From Synergistetes bacterium JGI 0000079-D21 (lineage in GTDB: Bacteria > Synergistota > Synergistia > Synergistales > 79-D21), in assembly GCA_000402835.1 (NCBI GenBank), contig AQRZ01000035.1, positions 1-20,256 of the forward strand: a stretch of DNA of 20,256 nt, given 5' to 3'. Shown here in pieces: positions 1 to 6,562 of the stretch. Position numbers and translations under genes: made by a program. Numbering within the stretch: position 1 is the stretch's first letter; every line of letters begins with the position of its first letter. The notes under the pieces are model-generated. The model was not told the origin of the DNA and did no database searches. It saw only the letters and a program-made list of their open reading frames with translations.

Positions 1-361
1 CGCAGGCACGGCCTCGGTACCGGGGCAGCAGCGACCCGTGCATGTTGTAGGCCCCGAGCCGCGGGATATCCAGGATCGCCCTTGAAATCAACTTTCGGTA
101 ATAGAAGGAAAAAAGGATCTCCGGTTCAAGGCGCCGGATCGTTTCGATTTCCTCCGGGGCGTTGATGTCCTCGGGGGTGAACACGGGTATGCCGGCATCA
201 GCTGCCGTGCGGGCAACCGAGCGAAACCAGATTTCTTCGAACTGGTCGTCCGCATGGGTGAAGACACCGACGACTCGGGCACCCTGTGCCAGCAATTCCT
301 CCAGGCAAACGACTCCAACTTCACTGTAGGCGGCAAGGAGGACGCGAGGGTCAGTTTTCAT
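1..361 (-). CDS. arnA: ArnA-type UDP-L-Ara4N formyltransferase, partial (3' end beyond left edge)
   Basis: Translating the minus strand from the ATG at 359-361 gives 120 uninterrupted codons to the window edge. The product starts MKTDPRVLLAAYSEVG and contains FSFYYRKLIS and YNMHGSLLPRYRGRA, the hallmark of 10-formyl-THF-dependent formyltransferases. N106 and H108 sit where the family has its catalytic Asn and His; the catalytic Asp would lie beyond the edge. The resemblance is closest to the N-terminal domain of ArnA, which formylates UDP-4-amino-4-deoxy-L-arabinose in the cytoplasm. Whether the C-terminal UDP-glucuronate decarboxylase domain is present cannot be seen. The start overlaps the end of arnC by 11 bases, and arnB and arnC lie directly upstream, which supports the ArnA call over methionyl-tRNA formyltransferase. 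Confidence 0.88.
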   Translation of the reverse strand, partial: MKTDPRVLLAAYSEVGVVCLEELLAQGARVVGVFTHADDQFEEIWFRSVARTAADAGIPVFTPEDINAPEEIETIRRLEPEILFSFYYRKLISRAILDIPRLGAYNMHGSLLPRYRGRAC

Positions 362-1289
362 GGCTCCACACTTTCCGGATCACGAAACGAGGCCGTTCCC
401 GGACTTCCTGGTAGATCCTGCCGATGTATTCACCGACGAGACCGACCGAGAAAAGGGTGATTCCCATGAGAAAGAAGCTGACGGCCATCAGGGTGAAGAC
501 CCCTTCCACTTCCGGCCCGACGATGAGGCGGCGAAGCAGGAGGAAGACGCTGAACAAAAAGCTCAGGATCGAAACGATCATTCCCAGCATGGTCACCGCC
601 TGCAGGGGGATCAGGGAAAAGCCGGTCATGAGGTCGAAATTCAGGCGGATCAATCGGTAAAGCCCGTACTTGGATTGCCCTTGTTCCCGCTCGGAATGGG
701 CAATCTGGATCTCGACGGGGTTCATCGCGAATTTTTGGGCAAGAGCCGGTATGAAAGTCGTCGTTTCCTTGCACTGGTTGATGAAGTTGACGATCCTGCG
801 GTTGTAGCCCCGCATCATGCATCCGTAGTCGTGGAGCTTCAGCCCGGTGATCCGGTTGGAGATCCGGTTGACGAGTTTCGAGGCGAACTTCCTGAACAAG
901 GGATCCTGCCTGCCCGAACGGATCGTCCCCACGACATCGTGGCCGGCTTCCATTGCCTGGAGGATCCGGGGGATCTCCTCTGGCGGGTTCTGGAGGTCTG
1001 CGTCCATCGTCACGATCATTTCTCCCCGGGCCTGCGCGAAGCCGGCCATGATCGCCATGTGCTGCCCGAAATTGCCGTTGAAATCGACGACGGTGACCCG
1101 GCCCGGAAATCGGTCGCGGCATTCGAGAAGCAGCGGAAGCGACCGGTCCCGGCTTCCGTCGTTGATGAACACCACCTCGTAGGGGCGATCCAGATTTTCG
1201 AGCACAGGCATCAGCCGGTCGAAGAGGAGGGGGAGACTTTCCTCCTCGTTGTAGACGGGGATCACGACGGAAAGAAGGGGGGCGGTCAT
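351..1289 (-). CDS. arnC: Undecaprenyl-phosphate 4-deoxy-4-formamido-L-arabinose transferase (ArnC-type GT2)
   Basis: 312 residues. It transfers formylated Ara4N from UDP to undecaprenyl phosphate at the inner face of the cytoplasmic membrane. The N-terminal GT2 domain opens with SVVIPVYNEEESLPLLF, has FINDGSRDRS near residue 42 and the metal/nucleotide DAD motif at 96-98 (MDADLQNPPEE). A second conserved block, YGCMMRGYNR, follows. Two hydrophobic helices near the C-terminus (LGMIVSILSFLFSVFLLL and LMAVSFFLMGITLFSVGLVG) match the ArnC/DPM-like architecture with two membrane segments. The ATG at 1289 overlaps the arnB stop as ATGA, and GGAGG lies about 9 bases upstream. The frame stays open further upstream, but that part lies inside arnB and is not coding. 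A dolichyl-phosphate-mannose-synthase-like GT2 is the alternative, made unlikely by the arn context. Confidence 0.92.
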   Translation of the reverse strand: MTAPLLSVVIPVYNEEESLPLLFDRLMPVLENLDRPYEVVFINDGSRDRSLPLLLECRDRFPGRVTVVDFNGNFGQHMAIMAGFAQARGEMIVTMDADLQNPPEEIPRILQAMEAGHDVVGTIRSGRQDPLFRKFASKLVNRISNRITGLKLHDYGCMMRGYNRRIVNFINQCKETTTFIPALAQKFAMNPVEIQIAHSEREQGQSKYGLYRLIRLNFDLMTGFSLIPLQAVTMLGMIVSILSFLFSVFLLLRRLIVGPEVEGVFTLMAVSFFLMGITLFSVGLVGEYIGRIYQEVRERPRFVIRKVWSHEN

Positions 1290-2473
1290 GGGGTTCGTCC
1301 TCCACTCCGGAGGCGGCTTTCGAGAATTGAGGTCACAGCCTGGATGACGTCTTCCACGTCCGAATCCGACATGGCCGGGAAGAGGGGAAGGCTGACGATG
1401 CGTTCGGATACCCTTTCGGCGTTCGGGAAATCCCCGGGGCGGTAACCGAAGGTCTTGCGGTAGAAGTCGAACAGGTGCACCGCCTGGTAATGGTAAGCAG
1501 TCCCGATATTGGACTCTCGCATGAGCGACATGAACTCGTCCCGAGTCAGCCCCAGGCGGTCCACGTCCAGCAGGGGGGTGAAGATATGCCAGGCGTGGAC
1601 ATGTTCGTAGGGAGGTGTTTCGGGGAGGATTAGGCCTTCCAGTTCGGAAAAGGCTGCCTTGTAGCGTTTTACGATGGAAGTCCGCCTGGCGTTGAAGGCA
1701 TCGAGGCGGGAGAGCTGACCAAGCCCGATCGCGGCCTGGATGTCCATCATGTTGTACTTGAGGCCCGGCAGGGCGACATCGTAATGCGGATTTCCGTTCG
1801 CCGCGTACCGGCTCCAGGCTCCCTTCGACATGCCGTGCTGCCGGAGGACCGCGATGCGTTCGGCGACTTCCTCCATCCCCGTGCAGACCATGCCGCCTTC
1901 CCCGGTCGTGATGTTCTTCGTGGGGTGGAAACTGAACACGCTGACGTGACGGGGATCGGATCCGATCGTCTTTCCCTTGTAGGAAGCCCCGAGAGCGTGG
2001 GCGCAATCCTCGATGACGGCAAGCCCGTGGCGTTCCGCCACCTCGTTGACCGCGTCCATGTCAACGGGGAGTCCCGCGAAATGGACGGGGACGATCGCCT
2101 TGGTTCGGGAAGTTACCGCCGCCTCGAGCCTTTCGGGGTCCAGGTTGAAGGTGCCGGGGTCGATATCGACCAGGACGGGACGGGCGCCGGCAAGGACGAT
2201 CGTGTTGAGGGTCGCCACGAACGTCATCGGGGTTGTGATGATTTCGTCGCCGGGGCCGATTCCAAGGGCCAGTTGTGCCAGGTGCAGACCCGCCGTGGCG
2301 GAGTTGACCGCCAACGCGTAGGCGCTGCCGATTCGCTCCCGGAAAGCGTTCTCGAAGCGAATCGACTTGGGGCCGGTGGTGATCCATCCAGAACGCAGGG
2401 AGTCGCAGACGTCCTCGATCGTCGATTCGTCAATGCTGGGGCGCGCAAAAGGAAGGAACGTATCCCTTCTCAT
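1286..2473 (-). CDS. arnB: UDP-4-amino-4-deoxy-L-arabinose--oxoglutarate aminotransferase (ArnB, DegT/DnrJ/EryC1 family)
   Basis: 395 residues, the usual length for ArnB. This PLP enzyme makes UDP-L-Ara4N from the UDP-4-keto-pentose using glutamate as amino donor, in the cytoplasm. Family landmarks in order: FLPFARPSIDESTIEDV at the N-terminus, GPKSIRFENAF, AVNSATAGLHLA (phosphate-binding region), TTPMTFVATLNTI, VIEDCAHALGA with D156 facing the pyridine nitrogen, and FSFHPTKNITTGEGG with the Schiff-base lysine K186. The ATG at 2473 overlaps the arnT stop as ATGA, with GGAGG about 10 bases upstream. The stop overlaps the arnC start in the same way, so the three genes are probably translationally coupled. 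Other sugar aminotransferases of this family are possible from sequence alone, but the adjacent arnC, arnA and arnT make ArnB the best reading. Confidence 0.92.
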   Translation of the reverse strand: MRRDTFLPFARPSIDESTIEDVCDSLRSGWITTGPKSIRFENAFRERIGSAYALAVNSATAGLHLAQLALGIGPGDEIITTPMTFVATLNTIVLAGARPVLVDIDPGTFNLDPERLEAAVTSRTKAIVPVHFAGLPVDMDAVNEVAERHGLAVIEDCAHALGASYKGKTIGSDPRHVSVFSFHPTKNITTGEGGMVCTGMEEVAERIAVLRQHGMSKGAWSRYAANGNPHYDVALPGLKYNMMDIQAAIGLGQLSRLDAFNARRTSIVKRYKAAFSELEGLILPETPPYEHVHAWHIFTPLLDVDRLGLTRDEFMSLMRESNIGTAYHYQAVHLFDFYRKTFGYRPGDFPNAERVSERIVSLPLFPAMSDSDVEDVIQAVTSILESRLRSGGRTP

Positions 2474-4098
2474 TGCGCCCCTTCCTCCGGTCGATTCGTG
2501 ACCACGACGGCATCGTTGGCTCTCCCAAGAACGCGCATGTTGCCCACTCCTTTCGCGAGCATGTCCTTGTACCGTTTTTCCCTGAAAATGACGATCATGT
2601 GGCGGTTCGATTCCCAGCGCTTCATGAAGGTTTCCCGATCGATGAACCATTCCGACTGGTCGCCGATTTTGCTGCCGAATTCAAGTTCCCCCAGCCAGTT
2701 TACCAATACGACGCGTGTCTTTAGGTAGAAGGGGATCCCCTGGTCGTAGTCTTCGTAACTGACAATCATGTCACCCGGTTGCCGGGCCTTTTCGATGATC
2801 TCGGCTGTCTGCTTGGCTGAAAGGAAGGTTCCATAGAAGGCGAACCCCCCCTTCAAGGCAAGGCAAGTGAAAAGAGCCCCGATGAAAAGCGAGGCAACGA
2901 CTGCGTTGGTCCGATGTTTCCTCCATGAAGCCCAAGTCGCGAAAAGGGTCAACAGAAGAGTTCCAGCCAATGGGACAGTGACCCTTAGGAGAACTCCGGC
3001 GGAAAAACGGTCCTGGAAAAAAGGATAGGCGATAAGGGCGCCGGACAAGAGTCCCATCAGGAGGGTTGTCATGACCAGTTCGGTGGCGATTCCGTCAGCA
3101 TGCGGGTGGGTGAGGTACCGGTCCAGCTTGTGGCCCGCGAGGATCGACAGCGCGGGGAACACCGGGAGAATGTAGGGAATGAGCTTGGAGCTTGAGAGGG
3201 AAAAGAAAATAAAGATGATCGCAAACCAAAGGGACAGGTAGAGTCTTTCCCTTGATTCGCGAACCCCCAGGAGCGGGCGAACCCAGAAAGCCGTCCAGGG
3301 TACTCCACCCGCCAGGAGAATGGGAATGAAGAACCAGGCTGGCTCGTAGCGGTCATGGATCCTGGTGGTGTACCGCAGGAAATGCTCGCGGATGAAGAAG
3401 AAATGGAAAAACTCGGGGTTTTTCAGGCAAACTGCGATGTACCACGGAAGGGTCAGTCCGAGGAAGAGGAGGATCCCCCACCCGTAGAGGGTTTTTCGGA
3501 TCACCTTCCAGTTGCGGGTTGCCAGGATCCAGGCCCCGGCAACGGCGCACGGAAGGACGATCCCGATGAGCCCTTTCGAAAGGGTCGCGAGGGCCATCCC
3601 GCCGTAGAACAGCAAGAAGCAACGCCGGTCTCCCGTGGCTCCCAGGAAGAAACCCGCCAGGGCCATCGTCATGAAGACCGAGACCCCCATGTCGATGATG
3701 TTGATCTGGGCGATGGCAAAATAGATCCAGGACGTGGCGAGGATGAAGCCGGAAAAAAAACCCGCCCGGGTTCCATAAAGGTAGGACGCCAGCCAGAAAG
3801 TGATTGCCGTTCCGAGGACCCCGAGCAAGGCCGGCCAGAAACGGGAGGCGAACTCCGTGTACCCGAACAGCTTGAAGGAAAGAGCCGTTAGCCAGTAATG
3901 GAGAACGGGTTTTTCGAAATATTTGACATAGTTCAGGGTCGGGGTGATGAAATCTCCGCGCTCGATCATTTCCCTTGGAATCTCGGAGTACCTTCCCTCG
4001 TCCGGTTCCAGGAGGGGGTGGTTTCCGAGGAAAAGGAAGAAAAGGAACGCCGAGACAAAAAGGAGTAGGGCCATGGCCCGGAAACGGTCTTTCTGCAT
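2470..4098 (-). CDS. arnT: Lipid A 4-amino-4-deoxy-L-arabinosyltransferase-like membrane glycosyltransferase (ArnT, GT83)
   Basis: 542 residues from the chosen start, close to the roughly 550 of enteric ArnT. It is a polytopic inner-membrane GT-C enzyme that moves L-Ara4N from undecaprenyl phosphate to lipid A phosphates on the periplasmic side, reducing outer-membrane negative charge. The first membrane segment (about residues 8-25) is followed by the periplasmic loop LLEPDEGRYSEIPREM, with the acidic residues E31, D33 and E34 typical of GT-C enzymes, then NYVKYFEKPVLHYWLTAL, very like ArnT. Many hydrophobic helices follow, with a C-terminal soluble part. I chose ATG 4098 because GGAGG sits 5 bases upstream and because the promoter at 4142-4170 would start RNA near the alternative GTG at 4134. 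ATG 4110 is a third option. A generic PMT/ArnT-like glycosyltransferase is the alternative. Confidence 0.88.
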   Translation of the reverse strand: MQKDRFRAMALLLFVSAFLFFLFLGNHPLLEPDEGRYSEIPREMIERGDFITPTLNYVKYFEKPVLHYWLTALSFKLFGYTEFASRFWPALLGVLGTAITFWLASYLYGTRAGFFSGFILATSWIYFAIAQINIIDMGVSVFMTMALAGFFLGATGDRRCFLLFYGGMALATLSKGLIGIVLPCAVAGAWILATRNWKVIRKTLYGWGILLFLGLTLPWYIAVCLKNPEFFHFFFIREHFLRYTTRIHDRYEPAWFFIPILLAGGVPWTAFWVRPLLGVRESRERLYLSLWFAIIFIFFSLSSSKLIPYILPVFPALSILAGHKLDRYLTHPHADGIATELVMTTLLMGLLSGALIAYPFFQDRFSAGVLLRVTVPLAGTLLLTLFATWASWRKHRTNAVVASLFIGALFTCLALKGGFAFYGTFLSAKQTAEIIEKARQPGDMIVSYEDYDQGIPFYLKTRVVLVNWLGELEFGSKIGDQSEWFIDRETFMKRWESNRHMIVIFREKRYKDMLAKGVGNMRVLGRANDAVVVTNRPEEGAQ

Positions 4099-4103
4099 GA
4101 AAT

Positions 4104-4108
4104 CCTCC
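4104..4108 (-). promoter_or_regulatory. Ribosome binding site deciding the arnT start
   Basis: On the minus strand GGAGG is followed by five bases (ATTTC) and then ATG at 4098. This is near-ideal Shine-Dalgarno spacing. It favours ATG 4098 over the in-frame GTG at 4134 or ATG at 4110. Confidence 0.7.
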
Positions 4109-4141
4109 ATTCGAGAAAGGGAGCGCCTCGTCACCCGGAGA

Positions 4142-4170
4142 ATGATACCAATAGCACGGGTTGCGGTAAA
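4142..4170 (-). promoter_or_regulatory. Candidate sigma-70-type promoter of the arnTBCA operon
   Basis: Reading the minus strand: TTTACC (-35, plus coordinates 4165-4170), a 17-base spacer, and TATCAT (-10, 4142-4147) preceded by TGG, giving an extended -10 element. Transcription would begin near 4135, leaving a short leader with the arnT ribosome binding site. I see no PmrA-type direct repeat beside it, so control by a PmrAB-like system is not supported. Confidence 0.55.
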
Positions 4171-4191
4171 CGGTCAATTGCCGGAGGTTCA

Positions 4192-4200
4192 TGGTATCCT
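4192..4200 (+). promoter_or_regulatory. Weak candidate extended -10 promoter for the aminotransferase gene
   Basis: TGGTATCCT on the plus strand matches an extended -10 (TGn plus TATCCT). No convincing -35 is present at 16-18 bases. A start near 4207 would leave the purine-rich GGGGGGAG ribosome binding site ahead of the TTG start at 4225. This would lie back-to-back with the arnT promoter. Confidence 0.3.
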
Positions 4201-4224
4201 TGACCGCGGAAGGGGGGAGAAGCG

Positions 4225-5352
4225 TTGAAGATCGAACGCTTTGGAGTCGAAGAATGGATGAACGCCTACGAGGAAAAAGCGCGGTTCAATATCGCCGAGA
4301 CGTGCGTCGATTCTCTCACGGTGGAGGAACTCCTCGAGCTGTCCGGGGGAAAGGAGGCTTTCCTGGAAGACCTCCTGTCCCGGAAGCTCACCTACGGGGA
4401 AATTCCTGGTTCCTTTGACCTGAGGGCCCACATTTCCCGGCTTTACGACACCCTGGATGAAAAAAACGTCCTGCTGGCACACGGGGGGATCGGGGCGAAC
4501 TTTCTCGCCCTTTTCACGCTCGTGGAACCCGGGGACCGGGTTGTCGCCGTGGTGCCGACCTACCAGCAGCTCTATTCCGTGCCCCAATCCCTGGGGGCCG
4601 ATGTCAGGATCCTTCGGCTCCGGCCCGAAGACGGCTTTCTCCCCGACCTCGAGGAGCTTGAGAAACTGACGGGGGACCGGTGCAAGCTGATCGTTCTGAA
4701 CAACCCGAACAATCCGACGGGGGCCTTGATGCAGGCGTCCCTCCTGAAGGAGGTAACCCGGATCGCGGAGCGCGCCGGGGCCTGGGTCCTTTGTGACGAG
4801 GTTTACCGGGGACTGGAACATGAGCCCGGCGCTGGCACGCCTTCGATCGTCGACCTTTACGAACGGGGAGTCGCGACGGGCAGCCTTTCGAAGGTGTTTT
4901 CCCTCGCCGGCTTGCGGCTGGGGTGGGTTGCGGGCGCCGGGGACTTCATCCGGGATTGCTTTGTCCGCAGGGACTACACGACGATCAGTTGCGGCATGAT
5001 CGACGAAATGTTGGCTCTGCGGGCGTTTTCATTCAAGGACAGGATCCTTGGACGCAATCTTCCCCTGGTCAGGAAAAATGCGGCCATCCTTGACCGTTGG
5101 GTCCGCGGGGAAACAGGCCTGTCCTACGTTCCCCCGAAAGCCGGGACCACGGCGTTCATCCGGTACGGGCTCCCGATTCCATCGGAGGACTTCTGCAGGG
5201 GGCTTTTTGAATTCAACGGGGCCTTCGTGGTTCCCGGAAAGGCCTTTGATTTCGAAGGCTGGTTCAGGCTGGGATTCTCCTGTTCGACGGAAACCCTGGA
5301 AAGGGGACTGGAGGCCATTTCGGACTACCTCCGGGTTCTCCGAACGGCCTAA
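4225..5352 (+). CDS. Class I/II PLP-dependent aminotransferase, substrate unknown
   Basis: 375 residues, fold-type I aminotransferase. Landmarks: LLAHGGIGANFLALFTLVEP (PLP phosphate region), PTYQQLY, LNNPNNPTGA (residues 159-167), LCDEVYRGL with D191 facing the pyridine nitrogen, and TGSLSKVFSLAGLRLGW with the Schiff-base lysine K223. A C-terminal arginine in WFRLGFSC probably binds the substrate carboxylate. The start is TTG, chosen because GGGGGGAGA lies about 6 bases upstream and no in-frame ATG is near. The enzyme resembles the broad group that includes aspartate/tyrosine aminotransferases and capreomycidine-synthase-like proteins; I cannot name its substrate. It diverges from arnT and converges on the DUF362 gene with only 9 bases between stops. 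It is not the ArnB transaminase, which is already present and belongs to another family. Confidence 0.85.
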   Translation: MKIERFGVEEWMNAYEEKARFNIAETCVDSLTVEELLELSGGKEAFLEDLLSRKLTYGEIPGSFDLRAHISRLYDTLDEKNVLLAHGGIGANFLALFTLVEPGDRVVAVVPTYQQLYSVPQSLGADVRILRLRPEDGFLPDLEELEKLTGDRCKLIVLNNPNNPTGALMQASLLKEVTRIAERAGAWVLCDEVYRGLEHEPGAGTPSIVDLYERGVATGSLSKVFSLAGLRLGWVAGAGDFIRDCFVRRDYTTISCGMIDEMLALRAFSFKDRILGRNLPLVRKNAAILDRWVRGETGLSYVPPKAGTTAFIRYGLPIPSEDFCRGLFEFNGAFVVPGKAFDFEGWFRLGFSCSTETLERGLEAISDYLRVLRTA

Positions 5353-5361
5353 CCGAACCTC

Positions 5362-6459
5362 TCAAGGAAGGTCGATCCGCCGGTAAGAGCGCGTTCCCAG
5401 CCCGATCTCTTCGGCGTGGGCTAGGCACTGCTTCCAGTCCGCCTCGGGGTGCAGTGCCTGAAACTTGTCTTCCGTCCGTCTCCCCTGAAGTGCGCTTCCG
5501 GGCAATACGGGCGCGCCGTTGACGAGGTCGGCCGAAGCCTGGTCTAGGGCGACCGGGTCCTTCGAAGCGGCGATCCCGAGATCCGGGACGATCGGCGTAT
5601 CGTTATGGTTCCAGCAGTCGCAGTTGGGGGAGACATCCATCAGGAAATTGACGTGAAAACTTGGTTTCCCCTTAACGGCCGCGAACGCGTATTCCGCGAT
5701 CCGCTCTCCCAGTGTTTTCCCCGTGCCCCAGCTGATCTGTGCGGCTCCCGCGGGGCAGACGACGACGCATTGCCCGCAGCCGACGCAGAGTGAGGGGTCG
5801 ATCTTTGCCTTCCTGTTCGTGTCCAGGAGGATTGCCCCGTGGGCGCAGTTCCTCGCGCATTCGCCGCAGCCCACGCACCGGGCCTCGAGGATTCGAGGCG
5901 GCGAATCGCAGTGCATGGCCATCTTCCCTTCCCTCGATCCGGACCCCATGCCGAGGTTCTTCAGGGCTCCGCCAAAACCAGCCTGTTCGTGCCCCTTGAA
6001 GTGGTTCATGGAAATGAGCACGTCCGCCTCGGCGATCGCCGATGCGATTTTTGCGCTGGCGAAGTGTTTCAGGTTGATCTCGATCTCCCGGTAGTCGAAC
6101 CCCCAAAGTCCGTCGGCGATCAGCACCGAACAGCCGGCGGAAAGGGGATTGTAACCGTTTTCCATGGCCGCCTGGAGATGGTCGACGGCATTCGCCCGCT
6201 TCCCTTTGTAGAGGGTATTCGCGTCCGTCAGGAAAGGTTTCCCGCCCCGTTCCCGTATCATCCGGACCAGCCTGGCGACGTAGTTGGGGCGGATCGTTGC
6301 CAGGTTGCCCGGTTCGCCGAAATGAATTTTCACGGCCGTCATCCGGCCCTTCAGAGGCAGTTCGTCCAGCCCTGCTGCCAGGACCAGTTCTTCGAGACGG
6401 TCCAGCAGGTTCTTCCTGGAGGTTGTCCGTGTCCCGGTGAAGAAGACCTCAGAAGCCAT
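5362..6459 (-). CDS. DUF362 domain protein with two 4Fe-4S ferredoxin motifs
   Basis: 365 residues. The N-terminal part is a DUF362 domain, with VKIHFGEPGN near residue 44, FLTDANTLYKGKR, and a central block with NHFKGHEQAGFGGALKNLGM (about 152-171). A dicluster ferredoxin insert follows. Cluster motif 1 is C195-x2-C198-x2-C201-x3-C205 and motif 2 is C225-x2-C228-x2-C231-x3-C235, ending in CPAGA. The C-terminal DUF362 part resumes with DPVALDQASADLVN. No signal peptide is seen, so it is probably cytoplasmic. The family is widespread in anaerobes and thought to act in redox chemistry, but its reaction is not known to me. Start ATG 6459 has GGAGGGG upstream; the frame is open further upstream without support. 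It is transcribed alone, divergent from alaX. Confidence 0.88.
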   Translation of the reverse strand: MASEVFFTGTRTTSRKNLLDRLEELVLAAGLDELPLKGRMTAVKIHFGEPGNLATIRPNYVARLVRMIRERGGKPFLTDANTLYKGKRANAVDHLQAAMENGYNPLSAGCSVLIADGLWGFDYREIEINLKHFASAKIASAIAEADVLISMNHFKGHEQAGFGGALKNLGMGSGSREGKMAMHCDSPPRILEARCVGCGECARNCAHGAILLDTNRKAKIDPSLCVGCGQCVVVCPAGAAQISWGTGKTLGERIAEYAFAAVKGKPSFHVNFLMDVSPNCDCWNHNDTPIVPDLGIAASKDPVALDQASADLVNGAPVLPGSALQGRRTEDKFQALHPEADWKQCLAHAEEIGLGTRSYRRIDLP

Positions 6460-6529
6460 TTCGCTACCCCTCCTGTCTTCAAAGCACGGCTCCATTCTAC
6501 TCCCTGTGCGGAGCGGCAGGGGGCATGGG

Positions 6530-6535
6530 TATAAT
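6530..6535 (+). promoter_or_regulatory. Candidate -10 element upstream of alaX
   Basis: A perfect TATAAT hexamer stands 27 bases before the TTG start of the AlaX-type gene. The -35 position (near 6507-6512, TGCGGA) is a poor match, so activator help or a weak promoter is likely. The 103-base spacer between the divergent DUF362 and alaX genes holds little else; a TAGAAT on the minus strand at 6494-6499 could be the counterpart but has no -35. Confidence 0.4.
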
Positions 6536-6562
6536 GTGCCGTGAAAGGGGGGCGAAACAACG

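Noticed and set aside
1290..2006. In-frame upstream extension of arnC.
   Set aside because: It lies wholly inside arnB in another frame, reads as low-complexity R/P/G protein, and ATG 1289 has GGAGG upstream and an ATGA junction with arnB.
4099..4224. Search for a PmrA or PhoP box upstream of arnT.
   Set aside because: No paired CTTAA- or GTTTA-type direct repeats were seen, so regulation by those systems is not claimed.
6494..6499. TAGAAT on the minus strand as a promoter for the DUF362 gene.
   Set aside because: Five of six -10 bases match, but there is no -35 at any normal spacing and no extended -10 TG. Too weak to annotate.
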